A stretch of DNA of 5,455 bases from Saprospiraceae bacterium (GCA_027031185.1 JALVEF010000038.1:1-5455), one strand, 5' to 3'; numbered from the stretch's first letter, positions 1 to 5,357 are shown. A program made the numbers and translations. Notes: a model not told the origin generated them from the sequence alone.

Positions 1-89
1 CGTAGCAGCGCTACGTGAGAAAATTTTTGCAAAAACAGGGGCAAAAAGGCCATTTTAGCGCAAAAACAGCGGGTACCTAAACAGTTACC
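1..89. repeat. Half of a dyad-symmetric intergenic repeat element (left end)
   Basis: The segment opens with the perfect palindrome CGTAGC-AGC-GCTACG (1-15). It continues through an AAAATTTTT block, two CAAAAACAG blocks and an ATTTTA block, and closes with ACCTAAACAGTTACC (75-89). The right end of the window (5358-5448) carries the same blocks in inverted order: the outer 15-mer is an exact reverse complement, the central palindrome is the same, and the part between is roughly three-quarters alike by eye. The distance from palindrome centre to outer 15-mer is nearly equal on both sides (67 and 69 nt), so a complete element would be a dyad of about 165-170 bp centred on the palindrome. It ends 17 bp before the transporter start codon and probably forms part of that gene's leader or promoter region. 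No protein is encoded. It could be a MITE- or REP-like element; the family is not identified. Confidence 0.75.
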
Positions 90-106
90 CAAAAAAGAGA
101 CAGGAT

Positions 107-2137
107 ATGAATGAGACGACAAAGTCCATCTTTGCCAAGAATGTGTTGGGCCATCCGGCCGCCTTGTTTGTGTTGTTTTTTACGGAGATGTGGGAGCGCT
201 TTTCGTATTACGGCATGCGCGCCATACTCGTATTGTTTTTGGTGAGTGCCGCCGGGATCGGCGGCTGGGAATGGCGCCCGTCGCAGGCGCTGGCGCTGTA
301 CGGCACTTATACGGCGATGGTCTATTTGACGCCGATTCTGGGCGGCTATCTGGCGGACAACTATCTGGGGTATCGCAAGGCGGTATTCCTGGGAGCGCTG
401 GTCATGACGATGGGGCATGCCTCTATGGCCATGGAGTTTCATCATATCTTTCTGTACATCGGGATTGGTCTGCTCATCATCGGCAATGGGTTGTTTAAGC
501 CCAATATGACCTCCATCATCTCGCACATGTACAAGGACTTTCCGGAAAAGAAGGACGGAGCGTACACCATCTTCTATATGGGAGTCAATGCGGGTGCTTT
601 TCTGGGCATTTTGCTGTGCGGCTACTTGGGGGAGAAGGTCTCCTGGAGTTATGGCTTTGGCCTGGCCGGTGTCTTTATGTTTATGGGCATGCTGCAGTTT
701 TATTTTGCGCAGAGAATATTCGGGGATATCGGGCTGGCGCCCAAAAGAGAAAAGGGGAACGACGAGGGCGTCGCTAAGTTGGAATTTGACGGCGACCGGC
801 TCAATCCGTTTACACGTTTGGATATGGTCCTGATCGTCATCAGTGCCTTTATCGGGCTGACCTGGATCATCAACGATCCGTTGTCGAAAATTGCCGGAGT
901 CAATTTCTTGCGCATTGGCGGCTATGACATTTCCAACCAGTATATTCTGGCGGGCGTGCTGACCTTCCTGCTTTTGTTGGTATCTCGTATCGCGCGCTAT
1001 CCGCGCCTGACACGCGACCGCATGATCGTGATTGTGATATTTGCGTTGTTTACTATTTTGTTTTGGGCCAGCTTCGAGCAGGCGGGCGGTTCGATGACGA
1101 TTTTCGCCAAGAACTACAGCAACCGCGTCATGTCCGGCGCGTGGGCCACGGCATTTAACTTCATTAACATCACCATCACCGTGGTGCCGGTCGCCATCAT
1201 TACGTGGGTATTGTTTTTGTTGTTCCGGCAGACGTTTGGGGACTATCCACTGTCCAATATCATTTTGGGGAGCAGTTTTGTGATAATATGGGGCATCGTC
1301 TTTTGGATGATCAACCGCGACTGGCATTCCAAGTCCTATGTGGTAGAGTATCAGGCATATAAAAAAGTGACCTCGTCCGGCGAAGAGAAGCTCATTCCCA
1401 TCACCGAATCCACTTCGGCACCGCCCGGCGCCGAAGTGGTCGGTGTCGAGGAGAGCATTATTGAGCCCATCGAGTTGGCGGTTGGTGCCAAACTGAACTT
1501 GCTGAAGTTGCGCAAGAAGTTTATCTACTTGGATGAGGCCAAGACGGCACGCATCCGGGCTTCATCGGAAAAGTCGCCGATCATCAAGGCGACGGTCAAG
1601 CGGCTCAAAGAGAACGAAGTGGAAATACCGGCCTCGTGGTTTTCGATACTCAACTCGCTGTTTATCATCTTATTTGCGCCGCTGTTTTCGCGTTGGTGGG
1701 AGAGCAAGTACAATCCGAGCGCAGCGGTCAAGTATGGTCTGGGTCTCATCTTACTGGGTATCGGCTTTGCGGCGCTGGCTTTCGGGGCGCGTCATATCCC
1801 GCAGGGTGCTGAGGTGGCTTCGGTCAGTGTGATGTGGCTGGTGCTGGCCTATCTGTTCCATACGCTGGGCGAGCTGTGCCTGTCGCCGGTGGCGCTGTCT
1901 TATATCAGTAAGTTGGTGCCCGGACGGATGATTGCGCTGATGTTTGGTGTCTGGTATATCGCCGTGGCCATTGGCAATAAGACGGCCGGCAAAATGGGAG
2001 AACAGATCGAAGCTATTACCAGTCAGTACAGCATGACGCATTTCTTTCTCATCTTCACCGTCATCCCCATCGCCATCGGCCTGGTGGCTATCGCACTCAA
2101 TCCGCTGATCAAACGCCTGATGCACGGAGTGAGATGA
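107..2137 (+). CDS. POT/PTR2-family proton-coupled peptide transporter
   Basis: Inner-membrane major facilitator of the proton-dependent oligopeptide transporter family, which imports di- and tripeptides with protons. The N-terminal ExxERFxYYG signature is present (E27, E30, R31, Y34-Y35-G36) and is the proton/substrate-coupling motif of TM1. It is followed by GGYLADNYLGYRK (about 79-91), GNGLFKPN (126-133), the PTR2 motif FYMGVNAGAF (156-165), FWASFEQAGGS (about 319-329, TM7 acidic E324) and GELCLSPVALSYISKLVP (588-605). Hydrophobic segments run through the whole protein. At 676 aa it is longer than the usual 450-500 aa bacterial POT. Most of the excess is a hydrophilic stretch at about 403-508 between two late membrane segments; longer versions are known in Bacteroidetes. 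The chosen ATG gives a normal short N-terminus before TM1; the Shine-Dalgarno sequence is weak. It appears monocistronic, with a repeat element on the upstream side and a long non-coding region downstream. The family call is secure; exact substrates are not visible. Confidence 0.96.
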   Translation: MNETTKSIFAKNVLGHPAALFVLFFTEMWERFSYYGMRAILVLFLVSAAGIGGWEWRPSQALALYGTYTAMVYLTPILGGYLADNYLGYRKAVFLGALVMTMGHASMAMEFHHIFLYIGIGLLIIGNGLFKPNMTSIISHMYKDFPEKKDGAYTIFYMGVNAGAFLGILLCGYLGEKVSWSYGFGLAGVFMFMGMLQFYFAQRIFGDIGLAPKREKGNDEGVAKLEFDGDRLNPFTRLDMVLIVISAFIGLTWIINDPLSKIAGVNFLRIGGYDISNQYILAGVLTFLLLLVSRIARYPRLTRDRMIVIVIFALFTILFWASFEQAGGSMTIFAKNYSNRVMSGAWATAFNFINITITVVPVAIITWVLFLLFRQTFGDYPLSNIILGSSFVIIWGIVFWMINRDWHSKSYVVEYQAYKKVTSSGEEKLIPITESTSAPPGAEVVGVEESIIEPIELAVGAKLNLLKLRKKFIYLDEAKTARIRASSEKSPIIKATVKRLKENEVEIPASWFSILNSLFIILFAPLFSRWWESKYNPSAAVKYGLGLILLGIGFAALAFGARHIPQGAEVASVSVMWLVLAYLFHTLGELCLSPVALSYISKLVPGRMIALMFGVWYIAVAIGNKTAGKMGEQIEAITSQYSMTHFFLIFTVIPIAIGLVAIALNPLIKRLMHGVR

Positions 2138-2140
2138 TCA

Positions 2141-2170
2141 ATTAAAAATTAAAAATTAAAAATTAAAAAT
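2141..2170. repeat. A/T heptad tandem repeat (ATTAAAA)x4
   Basis: Four exact ATTAAAA units plus AT begin three bases after the transporter stop codon. A related array with the same period lies directly after the last gene of the window (5328-5356). The position right behind a stop codon at both sites suggests a 3'-end role (transcript end or RNA stability) or a preferred insertion site, but this is inference. No hairpin precedes it closely enough to make it a classical terminator U-tract. Confidence 0.85.
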
Positions 2171-2230
2171 AGTTCCGCGCTTGCTTGTTTTGCGGGATGG
2201 GTCTCGTGCCGGGCAGCCGGATGTATCTTC

Positions 2231-2261
2231 ACGGGGGCGCCAGCCCCCGTACTCTTTTATT
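2231..2261 (+). terminator. GC-rich hairpin, possible terminator of the peptide transporter
   Basis: ACGGGGGC (2231-2238) pairs perfectly with GCCCCCGT (2243-2250) around a GCCA loop. A mixed T-rich stretch, ACTCTTTTATT, follows. The hairpin is strong and lies about 95 nt behind the transporter stop codon, before the tandem repeats. The tail is not a clean T-run, so it may instead belong to the GC-stem/4-nt-loop hairpin family that recurs at 2335-2776. Confidence 0.45.
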
Positions 2262-2310
2262 ACTACAACAACAAGCTTTGTCGCATGATTAGGTAAAAAG
2301 CCGCCTTTGT

Positions 2311-2335
2311 ATTGCCCTGCCTTGCTTTGCTTTGC
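2311..2335. repeat. Pentanucleotide tract, copy 1 (5 units)
   Basis: Units in order are attgc, cctgc, cttgc, tttgc, tttgc. The tract runs directly into hairpin A at 2335. It is the shortest of the three tracts and lacks the second attgc unit. Confidence 0.85.
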
Positions 2336-2390
2336 CGTCGGCTTTAGCCGACGGGGGAAAAGGCAAAAACAATGGGGGCTTTAGCCCCAT
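2335..2390 (+). other. Paired TTTA-loop hairpins A and B, copy 1
   Basis: Hairpin A is 2335-2354: an 8-bp perfect stem, CCGTCGGC with GCCGACGG, around TTTA. Hairpin B is 2372-2390: ATGGGGGC with GCCCCAT around TTTA, leaving one G unpaired. The same pair recurs at 2516-2535/2553-2571 and 2692-2711/2729-2747 with the same 17-nt linker. Both hairpins share the GGC-TTTA-GCC core although the outer stem sequence differs. This suggests a structured nucleic acid (RNA or cruciform DNA), but no function can be assigned. Confidence 0.8.
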
Positions 2391-2466
2391 CTGCTGGCAA
2401 AGTTTCGGGGCAATGGGCCGGTGGGTTTCATTCCAGAATGCAGATGTTCAGCAAAATAGCTCTTGT

Positions 2467-2516
2467 ATTGCCCTGCCTTGCATTGCCTTGCTTTGCTTTG
2501 CCTTGCTTTGCTTTGC
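2467..2516. repeat. Pentanucleotide tract, copy 2 (10 units)
   Basis: Units in order are attgc, cctgc, cttgc, attgc, cttgc, tttgc, tttgc, cttgc, tttgc, tttgc. It is twice the length of the copy 1 tract, and the pattern suggests internal duplication of blocks by slippage. Confidence 0.85.
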
Positions 2517-2571
2517 CGTCGGCTTTAGCCGACGGGGGAAAAGGCAAAAACAATGGGGGCTTTAGCCCCAT
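2516..2571 (+). other. Paired TTTA-loop hairpins A and B, copy 2
   Basis: Hairpin A is 2516-2535 and hairpin B is 2553-2571. Sequence and spacing are identical to the pair in copy 1. Confidence 0.8.
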
Positions 2572-2647
2572 CCGCTGGCAAAGTTTCGGGGCAATGGGCC
2601 GGTGGGTTTCATTCCAGAATGCAGATGTTCAGCAAAATAGCTCTTGT

Positions 2648-2692
2648 ATTGCCCTGCCTTGCATTGCCTTGCTTTGCTTTGCTTTGCTTTGC
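2648..2692. repeat. Pentanucleotide tract, copy 3 (9 units)
   Basis: Units in order are attgc, cctgc, cttgc, attgc, cttgc, then four tttgc. Having one unit fewer than copy 2 accounts exactly for the 5-bp difference between the 181 and 176 bp spacings. Confidence 0.85.
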
Positions 2693-2747
2693 CGTCGGCT
2701 TTAGCCGACGGGGGAAAAGGCAAAAACAATGGGGGCTTTAGCCCCAT
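2692..2747 (+). other. Paired TTTA-loop hairpins A and B, copy 3
   Basis: Hairpin A is 2692-2711 and hairpin B is 2729-2747, unchanged from the other copies. A further short hairpin, GGGC-CATA-GCCC (2765-2776), lies in the diverged remainder of copy 3. The matching segment of copies 1 and 2 does not form it. Confidence 0.78.
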
Positions 2748-2798
2748 CCGCTCGCACAATTTCAGGGCCATAGCCCCGGATACTTGTTTAGCTATTCA

Positions 2799-2806
2799 TA
2801 ACTTTG
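2799..2806 (+). promoter_or_regulatory. Putative Bacteroidetes -7 box for the EVE gene
   Basis: TAACTTTG matches the Bacteroidetes -7 consensus TAnnTTTG exactly. I see no good TTTG -33 element at the usual distance upstream. Transcription starting a few bases downstream would leave a leader of about 30 nt before the ATG at 2843. The in-frame TTG at 2804 lies inside this box, which is an argument against using it as the start codon. Confidence 0.5.
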
Positions 2807-2842
2807 CTGACAAATTTTTTTGTGCAACAAAGTCACAACAAG

Positions 2843-3283
2843 ATGCCGGAAAGAGGGGTGAAATATTGGGTCATCGTGGCGTCCAAAGACCACGTGAAGG
2901 CAGGGGAGAAAGCGGGCTTCGCCCAGGCGTGCCACGGGAAGGCGGGGCCGCTACGAAAGATGAGAAAGGGCGATTACGTCATCTACTATTCGAGTAAGCT
3001 GTATTTCGGCCGGCCGGATAAGTGCCAGGCGTTTACGGCCATCGGGCGGGTGAAGTCGGACAATGTCTATTCGGTCGAGATGGCGGAGGGTTTTTGTCCT
3101 TCGCGGATTGATGTGGCGTTTTTTGAGTCCCGGGAGGTGTCTATCCTGCCGCTGATAGGTGACCTGGAGTTTATCGTGAACAAGCAGCGGTGGGGCTATC
3201 CTTTCCGCTGGGGGATGCTGGAAATCAATAAACAGGACTTTGAGCTGATTGCCGGATTGATGTTGGAGGGCCGGCCAATGTGA
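2843..3283 (+). CDS. EVE domain (UPF0310-type) single-domain protein
   Basis: 146 aa and almost entirely one EVE domain, a PUA-like fold thought to bind modified bases in DNA or RNA. Family landmarks in order are YWVIVASKDHV (8-18), GFAQACHGKAGPL (25-37), KGDYVIYYSSK (42-52), FTAIGRV (64-70), VEMAEGF (about 78-84), and QRWGYPFRWGMLEI (115-128). The length is normal for the stand-alone bacterial group; there is no fused nuclease or helicase domain and no signal peptide, so it is cytosolic. I chose the ATG because family members begin a few residues before the YWVIV strand; an in-frame TTG 39 nt upstream would add an unconserved tail and overlaps the -7 box. Immediate neighbours are a tandem repeat and an unrelated operon, so context does not show a partner such as a restriction system. 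The domain call is firm; the ligand is unknown. Confidence 0.93.
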   Translation: MPERGVKYWVIVASKDHVKAGEKAGFAQACHGKAGPLRKMRKGDYVIYYSSKLYFGRPDKCQAFTAIGRVKSDNVYSVEMAEGFCPSRIDVAFFESREVSILPLIGDLEFIVNKQRWGYPFRWGMLEINKQDFELIAGLMLEGRPM

Positions 3284-3308
3284 TGCGTGTTTTCCGGTGT
3301 GGATTTCT

Positions 3309-3342
3309 TTTGCAGAAACTGTCGGGGATTTTCGCTACTTTG
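3309..3342 (+). promoter_or_regulatory. Weak putative promoter of the lipoprotein operon
   Basis: TTTG (3309-3312) and TACTTTG (3336-3342) resemble the Bacteroidetes -33 and -7 elements. The -7 copy is one base shorter than TAnnTTTG and the 23-nt spacing is somewhat long. If used, transcription would start inside the inverted repeat at 3342-3381 and remove its left arm from the mRNA. This is therefore a tentative call. Confidence 0.3.
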
Positions 3343-3381
3343 CAGCTGGATACCGGTGCGGGCGCAGCGGTATCCGGCTGC
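3342..3381 (+). other. Strong inverted repeat (14-bp stem) before the glycoside hydrolase gene
   Basis: GCAGCTGGATACCG (3342-3355) pairs with CGGTATCCGGCTGC (3368-3381) over 14 positions with one G-U wobble, around a 12-nt GC-rich loop. It lies between the EVE stop codon and the ATG at 3393 and ends just before AAGGTGA (3382-3388), the likely ribosome binding site. Possible roles are a translational control hairpin, an operator dyad, or a terminator for the EVE gene; there is no T-tract after it, which weakens the last option. Confidence 0.65.
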
Positions 3382-3392
3382 AAGGTGAAGTG

Positions 3393-4586
3393 ATGAGAGC
3401 ATTCTTTTTCATTCTATCGGTACTTATGGGCTGTTCGGGGGCGGGTAGTCGCCTGGATGTGCGGCACGCCTCCCCGGTGACCTCGCCTACGTTTGCAGAG
3501 GTGATCGGCATTAACGGCGGCTTGTTTTTGTCGGGCAGCAAGGAGACCTTGCGCAAAGCGTCGGTCTTTCGGAACAACCGCACGTTTTATCTGATGGATC
3601 ATGATATGAAGGGGCGCTTGCCGCGTGACTTCATTCCAAAGCCGTGTACGGCGGTGTGTCCCAATATCAACTGTGACTGGCAAAATACGAATGCGGCGTG
3701 GAAGTTTCGCTTTTGCGAATGGTCCAAGGTGTTTGCGCTGAATACGATTGCGCCGGAGGTGTTCGAAGGCTCGGGGCGGGACTATCCCAACCGGTTTTAC
3801 CGGCCGGATGAACTGGGCGATCCGTACCGCGCCGGCTATGCGTACGGGCGGACGCTGGGCATCAGCCTGGACGGACTGGTGGACGTGGTAGAGGTGGGCA
3901 ATGAGCCACACGGCGCGCCCGGCGTCAAGGCGTTTAATGCCTGGAGCCGGGGGCTGGCGGAAGGCGTGCGCGCCACATCGGGCCGGATGCGTATCTGCTC
4001 TGCGGATGTGCAGAACTCCGGGCCGGAATATTTCGGCAGGACGCTGCTGCACAATCAGGTCAAGGATATAGACACGTCCTTGTTTGACATTCTTCAGATT
4101 CATACCTATGGCCTGGACAAGGACTTCCATGTCACTTTGCCGCCGGAGCGCCTGCGGCGGGAATTGTCGGATATGGCGCCGTACCGCGCCAAGCGGCTTT
4201 GGGTCGGCGAAGTGGGATGGGACTCCGCATTGCTGGGCGAGGAAACGCAGGCGGCCTATTTGGTGCGCTTTATTGTCCTGGCGATGCGGCACGGCTTCGA
4301 GAAGGTATTTGTGTACAACATCATTGATGACGGGCCCTGGGCCGCCCCCTTTGACCATTGCGGCCTGCTGGACAAGCACAACCGCGAGAAGATGAGCTAT
4401 AAGGTACTCAAACAATTGGTGACGAAGTACGGGCGTTATCGCATTAGTCGCATCCAGGCGGATGGGGCGGGCGGCAAGTATGCGTATGTCTTTACGGATG
4501 GTGTGGACGAACTGACTATCAGCTGGCAGGCGGATGACAAGGCGCTGCCTGCCGGGATCGAACGCCCGCCCACGGAAGACAAATAG
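3393..4586 (+). CDS. Predicted lipoprotein with clan GH-A-like glycoside hydrolase barrel
   Basis: 397 aa. A short signal peptide ends in the lipobox L11-M12-G13-C14, so the protein is probably lipid-anchored in the outer membrane or periplasm. The rest reads as one (beta/alpha)8 barrel of the GH-A type. VVEVGNEP places a putative acid/base at E171 after N170, IHTYG puts H237 and Y239 on a later strand, and LWVGEVGW places a putative nucleophile at E273, about 100 residues after E171 as expected for strands 4 and 7. VYNIIDDGPW (307-316) fits strand 8. This suggests a retaining hydrolase of an oligo- or polysaccharide (GH39/GH5-like), but I cannot assign a family or substrate. The ATG is preferred because it begins the signal peptide and follows AAGGTGA; an in-frame GTG at 3297 would bury the signal peptide. 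It is the first of three closely spaced genes. No SusC/SusD pair is nearby, so this is not a typical polysaccharide utilisation locus. Confidence 0.82.
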   Translation: MRAFFFILSVLMGCSGAGSRLDVRHASPVTSPTFAEVIGINGGLFLSGSKETLRKASVFRNNRTFYLMDHDMKGRLPRDFIPKPCTAVCPNINCDWQNTNAAWKFRFCEWSKVFALNTIAPEVFEGSGRDYPNRFYRPDELGDPYRAGYAYGRTLGISLDGLVDVVEVGNEPHGAPGVKAFNAWSRGLAEGVRATSGRMRICSADVQNSGPEYFGRTLLHNQVKDIDTSLFDILQIHTYGLDKDFHVTLPPERLRRELSDMAPYRAKRLWVGEVGWDSALLGEETQAAYLVRFIVLAMRHGFEKVFVYNIIDDGPWAAPFDHCGLLDKHNREKMSYKVLKQLVTKYGRYRISRIQADGAGGKYAYVFTDGVDELTISWQADDKALPAGIERPPTEDK

Positions 4587-4593
4587 ACCTGCC

Positions 4594-4926
4594 ATGCTGT
4601 ACCGCATCCCGTTGCTCGCTTTTCTGCTGCTCACCGCGTGTCGCCCGCGCACGGGCGCGTATGCGGATGAGGTGTGCCGCTGTGTCCAACCGCTGTTGGA
4701 AGTGAATGACCGGATTGCCCGGGTGACGCAAGACGGTTCGGGCCATGATACGATTGTGCGCCTGTTTGAGCAGGCGGGTAAGGCGCAGGAACAGGCCCGG
4801 CGCTGTATCCGGAGCCTTCGCCCGGTTTTTCCGCGCGTGGATCCGCGCGGGCAGGATGTGCGCAGGGAGATTGAAGTGCGTTGTCCCGGGGCTTTGATGG
4901 TGCTGGACGATATGGATGAAAATTGA
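4594..4926 (+). CDS. Small cysteine-containing predicted lipoprotein, unknown function
   Basis: 110 aa. The signal peptide has a basic start (R4), a hydrophobic core at 5-13 and the lipobox L13-T14-A15-C16. The mature part is mostly polar and probably helical, and carries four cysteines besides the lipidated one: C28 and C30 as a CxC pair, then C71 and C97. This is compatible with two disulfides in the periplasm. I do not recognise the family. The ATG was chosen because it begins the signal peptide and lies 7 nt behind the preceding stop codon; an in-frame upstream ATG at 4534 would overlap the hydrolase gene and hide the signal peptide. Tight spacing to both neighbours implies co-transcription. 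The downstream DCC-family protein, with its CxxC motif, makes a thiol-related link plausible but unproven. Confidence 0.8.
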   Translation: MLYRIPLLAFLLLTACRPRTGAYADEVCRCVQPLLEVNDRIARVTQDGSGHDTIVRLFEQAGKAQEQARRCIRSLRPVFPRVDPRGQDVRREIEVRCPGALMVLDDMDEN

Positions 4927-4934
4927 TTGCGGTG

Positions 4935-5330
4935 ATGTCTCGTCCCACTCCTCCTGCTGTGATTTTTTTTGATGATGCCTGTGTCTTGTGCAACGGCTTC
5001 CTGCGCCGGCTGGATCCGTACAATGATCGCTTCCGGTATGCGCCGCTGGCGCAGGGGGATGTTTATGGCAAGCTGTATGGTGTGGCGCCGGCCGGGGGCG
5101 ACCGGATATGTGTGGTGTGGGAGGGCGTGCCGTATTACGGGGGCGGAGCGGTCAGGCTGCTGGTGCGTGTGCTGCCGGTGCCGTGGATGTGGCGCCTGCC
5201 GCTTCGCCTGTTGCCGGATGTCTTGGTGGACATCGGCTATGAATGGGTGGCGCGCCTGCGGTATTTGTTTGGACGGCAGACGTCGTGCGCTTATTCACCG
5301 TCTATCCGGGAGAAGATGCTTTTTCAATGA
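4935..5330 (+). CDS. DCC family (DUF393) thiol-disulfide oxidoreductase-like protein
   Basis: 131 aa. The N-terminal strand AVIFFDDACVLCNGF carries the family motif DxxCxLC (D13, C16, C19); here D14 replaces the glycine more usual after the first Asp. Other family traits are the APLAQG segment (36-41), the Gly-rich YYGGGAVRLL segment (67-76), and the C-terminal YEWVARLRYLFGR (102-114), which matches the usual Y-x-W-[IV]-A-R-x-R-Y pattern. Length is typical. The family is predicted to perform thiol-disulfide chemistry, but reactions are poorly established. There is no signal peptide; aromatic and proline-rich hydrophobic segments (about 73-100) might touch a membrane. The ATG was taken as start; an in-frame TTG at 4923 overlapping the previous TGA would add four residues. 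It is the third gene of the operon, 8 nt behind the lipoprotein. Family call secure, role unknown. Confidence 0.9.
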   Translation: MSRPTPPAVIFFDDACVLCNGFLRRLDPYNDRFRYAPLAQGDVYGKLYGVAPAGGDRICVVWEGVPYYGGGAVRLLVRVLPVPWMWRLPLRLLPDVLVDIGYEWVARLRYLFGRQTSCAYSPSIREKMLFQ

Positions 5331-5356
5331 AAAATGAAAAATTAAAAATTAAAAAT
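5328..5356. repeat. A/T heptad tandem array after the operon
   Basis: Two TGAAAAA units followed by two TTAAAAA units and a T, period 7. The first unit contains the stop codon of the DCC-family gene. Period and composition match the array at 2141-2170. It ends two bases before the repeat element that begins at 5358. Confidence 0.8.
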
Positions 5357-5357
5357 A

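Larger units (their letters stand above)
2307..2780. repeat. Tandem repeat of about 180 bp, two copies plus a third partial copy
   Basis: Copy 1 is 2307-2462 (156 bp), copy 2 is 2463-2643 (181 bp), and copy 3 is near-identical over 2644-2752, then decays with recognisable similarity to about 2780. Each copy is ordered the same way: a pentanucleotide tract (attgc/cctgc/cttgc/tttgc units), hairpin A (CCGTCGGC-TTTA-GCCGACGG), a GGGAAAAGGCAAAAACA linker, and hairpin B (ATGGGGGC-TTTA-GCCCCAT, one bulged G). In copies 1 and 2 a non-palindromic part of about 70 bp follows. Outside the tract, copies 1 and 2 are almost identical; I see one C/T change near 2392. The spacing between equivalent points is 181 and 176 bp, so any reading frame shifts from copy to copy, which argues against coding. 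Together with 2138-2306 and 2781-2842 this forms a gene-free stretch of about 700 bp. Confidence 0.93.

Noticed and set aside
77..1327. 416-residue open frame on the - strand across the transporter gene
   Set aside because: It is fully antisense to a well-supported transporter, is rich in His, Gln and Arg as expected from a codon-bias shadow, and has no recognisable domain.
2332..2741. Overlapping + strand open frames (2332-2565, 2372-2704, 2553-2741) encoding repetitive CIALPC/CFAL peptides
   Set aside because: They are produced by the pentamer tract and the tandem repeat. Repeat spacing is not a multiple of three, so the same DNA is read in different frames in each copy, and there are no plausible protein features.
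2307..2780. CRISPR array
   Set aside because: The repeats are about 180 bp, contiguous and without unique spacers, and no cas gene is present.
2804..2842. TTG start adding 13 residues to the EVE protein
   Set aside because: The TTG lies in the TAACTTTG box, the extra residues are not part of the known family, and an ATG sits at the expected place.
2644..2997. Open frame running from the third repeat into the EVE gene
   Set aside because: It is out of frame with the clearly conserved EVE coding sequence and begins in repeat DNA.
3297..3392. GTG start adding 32 residues to the hydrolase
   Set aside because: It would put the signal peptide in the interior and is encoded by the inverted repeat and possible promoter.
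3414..4652. 412-residue open frame on the - strand across the hydrolase gene
   Set aside because: It is antisense to a gene with a lipobox and catalytic motifs; its composition is that of a shadow frame.
4631..5023. 130-residue - strand open frame across the two small genes
   Set aside because: It overlaps two supported + strand genes and has low-complexity Pro/Ala/Arg composition.
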